Below the pieces are notes generated by a model, which was not told the origin of the DNA, made no database searches, and saw only the letters and a program-made list of their open reading frames with translations. This document shows positions 1 to 5,540 of a stretch of DNA of 7,529 nt, piece after piece. The DNA is taken from the NCBI GenBank assembly GCA_900544825.1, contig UQWP01000107.1, positions 1-7,529 of the forward strand, written 5' to 3'. The first letter of the stretch is position 1. Each line of letters starts with the position of its first letter. A program made the translations under genes and the position numbers. This stretch comes from an uncultured Prevotella sp. (GTDB lineage Bacteria; Bacteroidota; Bacteroidia; Bacteroidales; Bacteroidaceae).

Positions 1-7
1 CCCCTGT

Positions 8-174
8 CCCCCTCTTGCGAAGAGGGGGTCCTTATCCCACTCCCAAGCCCTCGCCCTTAGCATAAGGGCAAGGGATGTAGCTGGCGACGCTATAGCTCTG
101 CCAGAGTTTTGGTCAGCCAGCGGAGCCTGTGCCCGCAAGGGGCTGGCTGAGAGTGCTTACGCAACAGAGTTGCG
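8..174. repeat. Hairpin-rich intergenic spacer left of the first cassette
   Basis: No gene is visible in bases 1-208. The stretch is packed with inverted repeats. There is a perfect 9-bp stem with a 3-nt loop (8-16 with 20-28). A 12-position stem with one mismatch lies at 48-59 and 63-74. A perfect 9-bp stem spans 113-121 and 142-150 with a 20-nt loop, and a perfect 6-bp stem lies at 160-165 with 169-174. The first two are C/G rich in an otherwise AT-rich zone. None is followed by a convincing T-run, so I do not call terminators. They could be REP-like intergenic elements or a transcript-end structure for the minus-strand gene ending at 209. Confidence 0.6.
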
Positions 175-215
175 AGTGTTTGACGCCTAATCGGCGAGTG
201 TTTGTCGGCTAGCGC
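172..215. repeat. 22-bp tandem repeat, two copies, overlapping the end of a gene
   Basis: Two adjacent 22-bp units (172-193 and 194-215) share their first 11 bases exactly (GCGAGTGTTTG) and 16 of their first 18. The second unit contains the minus-strand TAG stop (209-211) of the 175-aa protein, so the repeat provides that gene's end. A third, dispersed copy lies at 1280-1299, downstream of the other minus-strand gene pair. Confidence 0.65.
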
Positions 216-736
216 ATCAATCTTTGTACAACGCTTGCTAACTCATCAGCATAGGAAGCAGTATCTTCTACATATTTCTTATTTACTAATATATATAAAG
301 ATAAATCATTTCTTCTATAATGCTCAAACTTGTCATCAGAAACCGTAGAAAGCACGAAACGACGATAAAAGCGAAAACGACGAGATACCATTCCATCTTG
401 ATCCTTTTCATCTTCTGCTCCAATAAAAAAGAAAGAAGCATACTCGTCTCGCTTCAATACATCTAACATAATGTGAAACATTGTATAGAGTATCGTTCTC
501 GCCTCAAATGTATTAGAACGAAGACTAAACTTGTTCTTACTGTTGATATTTGCCTTATCAAAGAACTTAACGCAATAAGCATGTTTCTTATAACATTCAA
601 CCCTTACGATATAGGCATGATGGGATTTGTCTGACTTAAACCTATATTGCAAGGTTTGAATCAGATACTCATCACTCTCACTTTTATCTATCATCTGAAA
701 GATAAAAGGATACCCATCAGACATCAATCGATCCAT
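209..736 (-). CDS. Uncharacterised 175-aa protein, second gene of cassette A
   Basis: I do not recognise a named domain. The protein is soluble, with no signal peptide or membrane segment. It alternates beta-like stretches (YPFIFQMI, HAYIVRVECY, AYCVKFF) with a helix, then a charged FFFIGAEDEKDQ segment, an arginine-rich RRFRFYRRFV segment, and a SLYILVNKKY strand near the C-terminus. This layout resembles unnamed proteins I associate with Prevotella and Bacteroides (KFSLRS..T...RTI then FF.IGA.D then RR.R.Y.RF), but that is memory of pattern and not a search result. Its ATG (736) overlaps the stop of the 67-aa gene by one base (TAATG), a sign of translational coupling. A second ATG at codon 5 could be the true start. 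The two proteins probably work together; a toxin-antitoxin or defence role is possible but unproven. Confidence 0.75.
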   Translation of the reverse strand: MDRLMSDGYPFIFQMIDKSESDEYLIQTLQYRFKSDKSHHAYIVRVECYKKHAYCVKFFDKANINSKNKFSLRSNTFEARTILYTMFHIMLDVLKRDEYASFFFIGAEDEKDQDGMVSRRFRFYRRFVLSTVSDDKFEHYRRNDLSLYILVNKKYVEDTASYADELASVVQRLMR

Positions 737-939
737 TAGATTAACTTTTCGTAAACAGGTATTGCTACCTTATCCATCTCTTCTTTCGAAATCTTAACAA
801 CTCCAGGAGTTGCATCAAAATAATCTACAGGATAACGATACTTGCCATTTGGCATCAAAACTTTAGTTACGCGACGAAAGAGAGAGATACCCTCTTCTGT
901 AACTATCTTTGTTATCGTTTTATTAATGATTTTGCCCAT
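736..939 (-). CDS. Uncharacterised 67-aa protein, first gene of cassette A
   Basis: A small soluble protein (MGKIINKTITKI...) with a basic N-terminal half (LFRRVTKVLMPNGKYRYP) and the phrase DYFDATPGVVKISKEE in the second half. The frame stays open further upstream to 1134, but that region is the promoter repeat and low-complexity spacer. A -7 box at 976-969 sits about 30 bases before the ATG at 939, which makes 939 the sensible start. The gene ends in a TAATG overlap with the 175-aa gene, so the two form an operon. The family is unknown to me. The small basic first partner with a larger second partner resembles antitoxin/toxin or regulator/effector layouts, but no HTH or nuclease motif is visible. 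Confidence 0.65.
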   Translation of the reverse strand: MGKIINKTITKIVTEEGISLFRRVTKVLMPNGKYRYPVDYFDATPGVVKISKEEMDKVAIPVYEKLI

Positions 940-966
940 AATTCTATCTTTTAGTTCATTTTCAAA

Positions 967-1027
967 TGCAAATATAAGGGAAATATATGATATTGCCAAG
1001 GAATTTCTGGATTTTAACACATCGAAG
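967..1027 (-). promoter_or_regulatory. Promoter repeat copy A, driving cassette A
   Basis: On the minus strand this reads TTGG (999-996), a 19-nt spacer, then TATATTTG (976-969). This is a full match to the Bacteroidota -7 consensus TAnnTTTG with a -33-like TTGG at the usual spacing. The predicted start is near 962, giving a leader of about 23 nt before the ATG at 939. The same block occurs upstream of cassette B (2185-2243) with three substitutions and one 2-nt indel. Confidence 0.75.
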
Positions 1028-1037
1028 AATCTGCGAA

Positions 1038-1100
1038 GTTTCACAGTTTCACAGATTTTTCGAATTTTCTGTTTCCCTTTTGGAAAGAGATTTTTCGAAT
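1038..1100. repeat. Short direct repeats upstream of promoter copy A
   Basis: An 8-bp unit GTTTCACA is tandemly repeated (1038-1045, 1046-1053). A 13-bp direct repeat AGATTTTTCGAAT lies at 1053-1065 and 1088-1100. Similar CACAGATTT-type repeats lie upstream of promoter copy B, so the repeated element extends loosely beyond the promoter core. Confidence 0.55.
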
Positions 1101-1108
1101 CCCTCCGT

Positions 1109-1299
1109 CTCCCTTTAGCCAAAGGGAGCTCCACCTCTCACCCCGACCCTCTCTCCTCAGGAGAGAAGGAGAAAACCGCCCTACTCGGTGCTCGAACCGC
1201 TACGCTATAAGGTTGGCGGACCATCAAAGGTCTCGCCAGGTTATGCGGAATGGGACCGCCAGGGGTGGAATGGCGATTTGCGATTGTTTGTCGCCTAAC
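1109..1299. repeat. Hairpin-rich spacer between cassettes A and B
   Basis: The 940-1344 gap contains no credible gene. Besides promoter copy A it holds several inverted repeats. There is a perfect 8-bp stem with a 4-nt loop (CTCCCTTT 1109-1116 with 1121-1128). A 17-nt palindrome TCTCTCCT-C-AGGAGAGA lies at 1150-1166, and an 8-bp stem with one bulge at 1215-1222 and 1229-1237. Bases 1280-1299 are the third copy of the GCGAnTGTTTGnCGCCTAA repeat, matching copy 172-190 at 17 of 19 positions. The make-up parallels the spacer at 1-208. Confidence 0.6.
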
Positions 1300-1344
1300 G
1301 GAAGACTTTATGGCTATATCTTTCTTTATTGCAATTGCTGATTG

Positions 1345-1791
1345 CTACCGAAACTTATGGATTCCATCACAAAGTATTGATAATTCTTTCTGAAAATAAT
1401 CTATATCAGGAGATATATCTTTAGCAGTCTGCACCCTACCATCTAAAGACAAAAATATACCAGCATGCAATGGAAGACGCTTACTTGGTTTTGGCAATAT
1501 CGATACTTCTCTATTTGCAAACTCTTTATCTAAATCCCTAACATCACTCACATTCAGAATGGTATAACCAAAACGAGTATCACCTTCTGATCTAGGACGA
1601 AATATACTAGATATATCATCCAGTTCATCGGCTTTATTTCGCAATACAGAGATATAATCCTCTGCTCCACTTTTTAGCATCTCTAACTTGAATGCCTTTG
1701 GTGAAACGCGACCCTCATAGATATGAGAAGGTGAGAACAAGATTCTTGCGACTTGCTCTTCATCATTAATTTCATTGATTGTCTTTTCCAT
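1345..1791 (-). CDS. Uncharacterised 148-aa protein, second gene of cassette B (HAGI/EGRVSPKAF partner)
   Basis: A soluble protein with no signal peptide. Visible landmarks are SPSHIYEGRVSPKAFK (about residues 20-35), a central DTRFGYTILNVSDVRDL, and PLHAGIFL near residue 107. I recall unnamed proteins, often beside a GWDG/NWDGYGA-type protein on mobile DNA, with the same order: an N-terminal (I/V)hP..(x)GRVSS.AF, then a variable middle, then a small-residue HA.I segment. This is family resemblance and not a database hit. The ATG lies inside the upstream gene (20-bp overlap). It is preceded by AGGAGG (1800-1795), which is rare in this phylum, although the 3-nt spacing is short. Tight coupling implies a joint function with the 128-aa protein. 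The activity is unknown. Confidence 0.75.
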   Translation of the reverse strand: MEKTINEINDEEQVARILFSPSHIYEGRVSPKAFKLEMLKSGAEDYISVLRNKADELDDISSIFRPRSEGDTRFGYTILNVSDVRDLDKEFANREVSILPKPSKRLPLHAGIFLSLDGRVQTAKDISPDIDYFQKELSILCDGIHKFR

Positions 1792-2158
1792 GTGCCTCCT
1801 CTAATAAATTCAAAACATCCTGTTCATTAAGGTGGTCGTAATTGTATTTGGATAAATGACCATCACGCTTGATAAAAGCTGCAATTTGATGAGGAGCTAT
1901 CGTAATACCAGCTAGATTCTTTCCCTCTGTATAATCTAAATATAAATAGCCTCGGGCATCAGGGAACAATACCCAATTTACCAACTCTTTATCTGAAGAT
2001 TGCAATATGACTCTACGAAGGAAATCTTGTATTCCAGAATCGATAGAAACACTGTTTTCTCCATCCCAGCCCTCTTTCAGCAATGCCAATTCTTCCAAAC
2101 GCTTGAGCATCTTACTCTTGATTGGTGTCTCTGATTGATATGATTTTGATTTACTCAT
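1772..2158 (-). CDS. GWDG-motif 128-aa protein, first gene of cassette B
   Basis: The N-terminal lysine/serine-rich leader is followed by a helix MLKRLEELALLKEGWDGENS (residues 17-36). This matches the widespread but functionally unassigned L..L..L..GWDG motif. A C-terminal half contains strands VNWVLFPDARGYLYLDY and NLAGITIAP, then a helical acidic tail. Proteins of this type normally precede a partner like the next gene, and here the reading frames overlap by 20 bp. The start at 2158 is about 29 nt downstream of the -7 box in promoter copy B; Met17 is an alternative start. It is probably cytoplasmic. A toxin-antitoxin, defence or phage-derived role is speculation. No catalytic motif is visible. 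Confidence 0.75.
   Translation of the reverse strand: MSKSKSYQSETPIKSKMLKRLEELALLKEGWDGENSVSIDSGIQDFLRRVILQSSDKELVNWVLFPDARGYLYLDYTEGKNLAGITIAPHQIAAFIKRDGHLSKYNYDHLNEQDVLNLLEEAHGKDNQ
1795..1800 (-). promoter_or_regulatory. Strong Shine-Dalgarno AGGAGG before the 148-aa gene
   Basis: AGGAGG on the minus strand ends 3 nt before the ATG at 1791 and lies within the LLEEAH codons of the upstream gene. Bacteroidota genes seldom use such sites, so it marks the internal start and suggests foreign ancestry or a need for high translation of the second protein. Confidence 0.5.
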
Positions 2159-2184
2159 AGCTTTACCATCAAACTAAAACACGC

Positions 2185-2243
2185 TGCAAATATAAGGGAA
2201 ATATATGGAATAGCCAAGGAATTTCTGGATTTTAACATCGAAG
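2185..2243 (-). promoter_or_regulatory. Promoter repeat copy B, driving cassette B
   Basis: The minus strand reads TTGG (2217-2214), a 19-nt spacer and TATATTTG (2194-2187), identical in boxes and spacing to copy A. The predicted start is near 2180, giving a leader of about 22 nt to the ATG at 2158. The conserved block continues upstream of the -33 box through the complement of GGATTTTAAC and ATCGAAG, so it is a real repeated element and not just a shared consensus. Confidence 0.75.
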
Positions 2244-2246
2244 TCC

Positions 2247-2274
2247 CACAGATTTCACGGATTTACACAGATTT
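2247..2274. repeat. CACAGATTT short tandem repeat
   Basis: Three near-identical units lie in a row: CACAGATTT (2247-2255), CACGGATTTA (2256-2265) and CACAGATTT (2266-2274). Looser copies follow (GCAGATTTTTT near 2311, CACTGATTTTT near 2368). The period is 9-10 bases. This AT-rich intergenic repeat style is common in Bacteroidota; no function is evident. Confidence 0.6.
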
Positions 2275-2398
2275 CTTTGCGGACTGGGCGGCCGAAAACA
2301 AGAGGGTCACGCAGATTTTTTCTTCTATTATACCTTATCCGCAGATGAGACCTATTCGGTCAGATGACACTGATTTTTCTGAGGCCTAGGCGGTGGGC

Positions 2399-2526
2399 GT
2401 GTACCCTATATACTTGTAACTTTGTATAGACAGCACGTGCAAAAGATGTAAAGAAAGGAATTACAGATAGTTACTTTGCGTTTTTAACACTTGAAAATAC
2501 TGGTTTTCCGGATATATAGGGTACAC
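2399..2526. mobile_element. MITE-like 128-bp element with perfect 14-bp terminal inverted repeats
   Basis: GTGTACCCTATATA (2399-2412) is the exact reverse complement of TATATAGGGTACAC (2513-2526), and 100 bp separate the arms. The interior has no ORF of note. It holds a TAnnTTTG match on the plus strand (TAACTTTG, 2417-2424) and a near match at 2471-2478. No target-site duplication is visible at the flanks, so an insertion origin is not proven. It could also be a paired operator or recombinase site marking the border between the cassette zone and the primase block. Together with 2160-2398 it fills the gene-free gap 2159-2541. Confidence 0.5.
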
Positions 2527-2541
2527 TTCACTGAATCTCCG

Positions 2542-2975
2542 TTAATCCAACAGGCGGTTCAGAATGAGATTCAACTCCTTCTCTGCCTCTGCCAGCAAAG
2601 CAGACTTCTCTGATCCGGAGATCTTCTTGTACTCAGATCCCGCAAAATAATGAGGAAGATACGACTTCACCCACTTCTTTACCTGCAGGAATGTGTCAAC
2701 ATCCAGATGCACGTCGTGATCCTTGTAACTCTTCAGCAGATGTACCGGAATCGCAAAGCGTTCGGTAATCTCCTCCTTGCGCTTGGGCCAATGCTTCTCC
2801 TCTTCTGTAAGAGTATTCTCGAACTCATCATCGTGATACTCCTTGGTTACAAACTTGTGGAACTTCTCGATGAAAATACCTACACACTCATGGGGAAGCA
2901 TTTTTTCCCCTCTGCCTTGCCCTGGGAATCCTTGATTCCCTGAACAATCTCATTTACCTTGTCCGTAAAGAACAT
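2542..2975 (-). pseudogene. Frameshifted ~144-aa charged helical protein
   Basis: The minus-strand frame opening at ATG 2975 (MFFTDKVNEIVQGIKDSQGK...) runs for 25 codons to a GGGGAAAAAATG stretch. It then leaves frame and stops after 31 codons at 2880. The next frame continues for 119 codons from 2901 (MLPHECVGIFIEKF...NRLLD) to the stop at 2542. One extra A in the A6 run (2901-2906) joins them into one 144-residue protein. The whole is soluble, highly charged and mostly helical (TEEEKHWPKRKEEITERF, SEKSALLAEAEKEL). I do not recognise the family. It may be an inactivated gene, a slippage or phase-variable switch, a recoding site, or a sequencing error. If 2901 is a genuine start, the 119-aa form would stand alone, but no ribosome site precedes it. 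It is divergent from the primase gene. Confidence 0.65.
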
Positions 2976-3008
2976 GTTTCAATATTAAAAAATTAAAATT
3001 TGTAAATA

Positions 3009-3026
3009 TGCGCCATTTTTGACGCA
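3009..3026. promoter_or_regulatory. Candidate operator, inverted TGCGYCA dyad in the divergent intergenic region
   Basis: TGCGCCA (3009-3015), four T bases, then TGACGCA (3020-3026 with the overlap at T3020) form half-sites matching at 6 of 7 positions. It lies between the start of the broken minus-strand gene (2975) and the primase promoter (-7 box 3055-3062), about 29 bp upstream of the latter. Position and symmetry fit a regulator-binding site, perhaps autoregulation. There is no direct evidence. Confidence 0.35.
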
Positions 3027-3054
3027 CTGAAAAAATATCTTCAATTCTTATATC

Positions 3055-3062
3055 TACCTTTG
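3055..3062 (+). promoter_or_regulatory. -7 box of the primase-helicase promoter
   Basis: TACCTTTG is a full match to TAnnTTTG. No clear -33 TTTG is visible at the usual distance. The predicted transcript would begin near 3069 and carry an A-rich leader of about 110 nt before the ATG at 3179. Confidence 0.6.
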
Positions 3063-3178
3063 CCCCCGTAAACAACAAACAGTCTGGTCTTAAAAATCAA
3101 TCAAACGACGTAGAGACTAAAAGACTCTGAAAGCAAATAAGAAGCAAATTAATTACAATTCATTAAAATTGAAAGAAC

Positions 3179-5437
3179 ATGAATGAGAACTATTCAACCA
3201 ACAAGGAAGCAGAAGAAGTTCTGCCCTCTTTCTTCTGGACCATCGCTTCAAGCGAAGGTCATCAGCTTATCTCTAAGGATGAGCTAGTAAGAATCATCAA
3301 GTTCGATGCCATGACTCAGAATCACACCGAACTCTATCGCAAGCAGGTGCCTATCAGCAAGGCGCTCGCCGACAACACCAAGCTCATGATGCCGGGTATC
3401 ACCACCTCGGCTCTCATGGACGGACAGGGCAAGCAGGTGGCTAACATCCTGAAGCCTACCTACTGGCTCGCCGTGGATATCGACAAGATTCCCGACGAGA
3501 AGATGCAGGAGGTGATCGCAAAGGCCGACAAGGACCCTTATGTGATGGCGAGATACGTGACGGCAAGCGGTCATGGACTCAGAATCCTAGCCCGCTACAA
3601 GCCGTTTGATGACCCGGAGGTTACGGCGGTGGAACTCTTCGACGTGGTGGTACGCAAGGCGATGGACTACTTCTCCATCCTGCTGGGCGTGCCTGCCGAT
3701 GAGAAGTGCACCGACATTACCCGCATGTGCGGCCTAGCCCACGACCCTACCGCCTACTTCTGCTGGAACTCGAAGCCTTTCGAGCTGGACACCAAGGACA
3801 TCAAGAGACTCTACTTCAAGAAGTCGATGGCTGAGAAGTATGAGCGACGCAGCAGCCGACACAGAAAGACATCACAGAAGATGGTGAGCCTAGCCAAGCA
3901 CATCCCTACCATCGATGAAGCTGCCCCTTCGATAGAGAAGCTGCTGGAGTCGTGGGGAAAATCGTTTGAGCCTAACCGCCACAACGACTATGTATATAAC
4001 TTCGGACTTACCTGCGTGAAGTACGACATCGACCAGAAGGAGGCTACCGACTATGCCGACCAGCACTTCAGCGCGCAGTATCCCAAGACGGTGAGCGTGA
4101 TGAACCAGGCCTACAAGCACCAGGAACAGCGAGGCAGCTGGCAGTTTATGCGCAAGGGCGAATCGTACGGCAAGAAGCCATCCATGAAGATGCTGAAGCA
4201 GTGGCTCAGCATGCGCTACGAGTTCCACCGCAACGAGGTGACGGGCTACTACGAGGTCTGCAGCCGCGATGTGATCAAGGGCAAGTTTCACCACTGGACC
4301 CGCATGGACGACAACATAGAGAACTCTCTCTGGATAGAGATGGAAGAGGATGGACTGCAGACGCAGCTACCCAGGCTCCACTCCCTCATCAACAGCGACT
4401 TCAGCGAGAAGTACAATCCTCTGCTCGATTATCTCACAGCTCTCCCAGCATGGGACGGGAAGACTGACTACATTCAGATGCTTGCCGACCGCATTCACAT
4501 TGCGGATACGGATGGTGCCCACCATACCCAGGAAGACTTCAGATACTTCTTCAAGAAATGGTTTGTAGCCATGGTGGTGACCTGGGTAACGGATAGCGTG
4601 GTAGGCCAGACCATCCTTATCTTCGTGGGCAAGGGCGGCCTCTTCAAGACCACCTTCTTCGACAAGCTGCTGCCTAAGGTGCTGCACGATTACTTCATCA
4701 ATGAATCTACGGCAAGCTATACCGACAAGGACTTCATGGTGGCGATGGCGAGCAAGGCTCTGATGTGCCTCGACGAGTTTGAAACGGCTTTCGGCAAGAA
4801 CCTGAGTGCCTTCAAGAGCTGCGTAACGAAGCTCTTCTTCTCCATCCGCCGCCCTTACGACAAGTACCGTACGGAGCTGCCCCACCGTGCTGCCATGTGC
4901 GGCACGAGCAACAGCGTGCAGATTATCAGCGAGGAAGAGAACCGCCGCTACTCACCCTGGCTCATCGAATCGATTGACAGTCCGATAGACCATCCCATCG
5001 ACTACCAGCACGTATATGCCCAGGCAGTGGCTCTGGGGCAGGAGGTGATGGAGCGCCAGCGCAAGCACGAGGATGGCTGGGTATTCTGGCTCACCACCGA
5101 GGATATCGAGGTGATGCGCGAGCACAACAGGATGTTCATGATCTCCAACTATATGGAGGACCAGATTCTGCGCTACTACCGCGTGCCGGGCAAGAACGTG
5201 GAAGCCAGATTCATCAAGTTCCGCTATTCTTCGGAGATTCTGGAGCGCATTGGCGGCTGCCCTGCCCTGAGCCGGTATATCTACCAGCAGAACCTGGCAA
5301 GTACCCTGCTGCGTCTGGGTTTCGAAAGAAAGCGCAGATCGAAAGGCATGGGCTGGTTCGTGATAGAGAAGGAGGTGGGCGAGATGAACACAGATGCCAT
5401 CGTATCGCCATCTGAATGGGAAGACGACCGGAACTGA
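3179..5437 (+). CDS. VirE/BT4734-like primase-helicase with C-terminal DUF3874
   Basis: A 752-aa two-domain replication-type protein. The N-terminal half is a BT4734/VirE_N-like archaeo-eukaryotic primase fold. It has a WLAVDID motif with D100 and D102, the SGHG motif with H132, and DITR with D179. A PriCT-like region follows around 260-330. From about 410 comes a VirE P-loop ATPase: Walker A GKGGLFKTT (484-492, K490; Phe489 where the classic loop has Gly), Walker B CLDEFE (D532, E533), sensor-like CGTSN (N578) and candidate arginine fingers in ENRRYSPW (R589, R590). A DUF3874-like tail lies at about 640-725. Such proteins couple primer synthesis to DNA unwinding in mobile elements. In Bacteroidota they recur next to DUF4248, HU-like and smalltalk genes at capsule loci, which matches here. 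The substrate and real role of the chromosomal copies are unknown. Confidence 0.9.
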   Translation: MNENYSTNKEAEEVLPSFFWTIASSEGHQLISKDELVRIIKFDAMTQNHTELYRKQVPISKALADNTKLMMPGITTSALMDGQGKQVANILKPTYWLAVDIDKIPDEKMQEVIAKADKDPYVMARYVTASGHGLRILARYKPFDDPEVTAVELFDVVVRKAMDYFSILLGVPADEKCTDITRMCGLAHDPTAYFCWNSKPFELDTKDIKRLYFKKSMAEKYERRSSRHRKTSQKMVSLAKHIPTIDEAAPSIEKLLESWGKSFEPNRHNDYVYNFGLTCVKYDIDQKEATDYADQHFSAQYPKTVSVMNQAYKHQEQRGSWQFMRKGESYGKKPSMKMLKQWLSMRYEFHRNEVTGYYEVCSRDVIKGKFHHWTRMDDNIENSLWIEMEEDGLQTQLPRLHSLINSDFSEKYNPLLDYLTALPAWDGKTDYIQMLADRIHIADTDGAHHTQEDFRYFFKKWFVAMVVTWVTDSVVGQTILIFVGKGGLFKTTFFDKLLPKVLHDYFINESTASYTDKDFMVAMASKALMCLDEFETAFGKNLSAFKSCVTKLFFSIRRPYDKYRTELPHRAAMCGTSNSVQIISEEENRRYSPWLIESIDSPIDHPIDYQHVYAQAVALGQEVMERQRKHEDGWVFWLTTEDIEVMREHNRMFMISNYMEDQILRYYRVPGKNVEARFIKFRYSSEILERIGGCPALSRYIYQQNLASTLLRLGFERKRRSKGMGWFVIEKEVGEMNTDAIVSPSEWEDDRN

Positions 5438-5458
5438 CCGGCTTACGCCCCGTGAGTG

Positions 5459-5511
5459 ACTTACTTTTTGCGGTAAGTATCTTGGTTTTTCCGAAAACCA
5501 AGATACTTATC
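5459..5511 (+). promoter_or_regulatory. Perfect 16-bp hairpin with a competing upstream stem
   Basis: TAAGTATCTTGGTTTT (5474-5489) pairs perfectly with 5494-5509 around a TCCG loop (5490-5493). A G-T wobble and a G-C pair (5473/5510, 5472/5511) extend it to 18. ACTTAC at 5459-5464 can instead pair with GTAAGT at 5473-5478, so two folds are mutually exclusive. No U-run follows, so it is not a standard terminator. An attenuator, processing signal or transcript-stability element between the primase and DUF4248 genes is likely. Confidence 0.6.
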
Positions 5512-5540
5512 ATCTCTAACCCTTCAATTCATCATATAGA

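Noticed and set aside
940..1134. N-terminal extension of the 67-aa protein to 1134
   Set aside because: The extension runs through the duplicated promoter block and low-complexity spacer; a -7 box lies inside it.
842..1210. Plus-strand open frame of 122 codons
   Set aside because: It lies opposite the 67-aa gene and continues into repetitive spacer, with no family resemblance and no promoter.
1240..1299. Integron attC-like site (GTTATGC ... GCCTAAC)
   Set aside because: The core-like boxes are in the wrong order (GTT first, AAC last), the left box has a mismatch, and there is no attC inner pairing or integrase in view.
2247..2380. CRISPR-like array from repeated CACAGATTT units
   Set aside because: Units are only 9-10 bp, nearly contiguous and without unique spacers, and no cas genes are present.
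3890..4885. Antisense open frames of 134 and 172 codons within the primase gene
   Set aside because: They arise from the G/C-ending codon choice of the primase gene; the sequences are low complexity and have no start signals.
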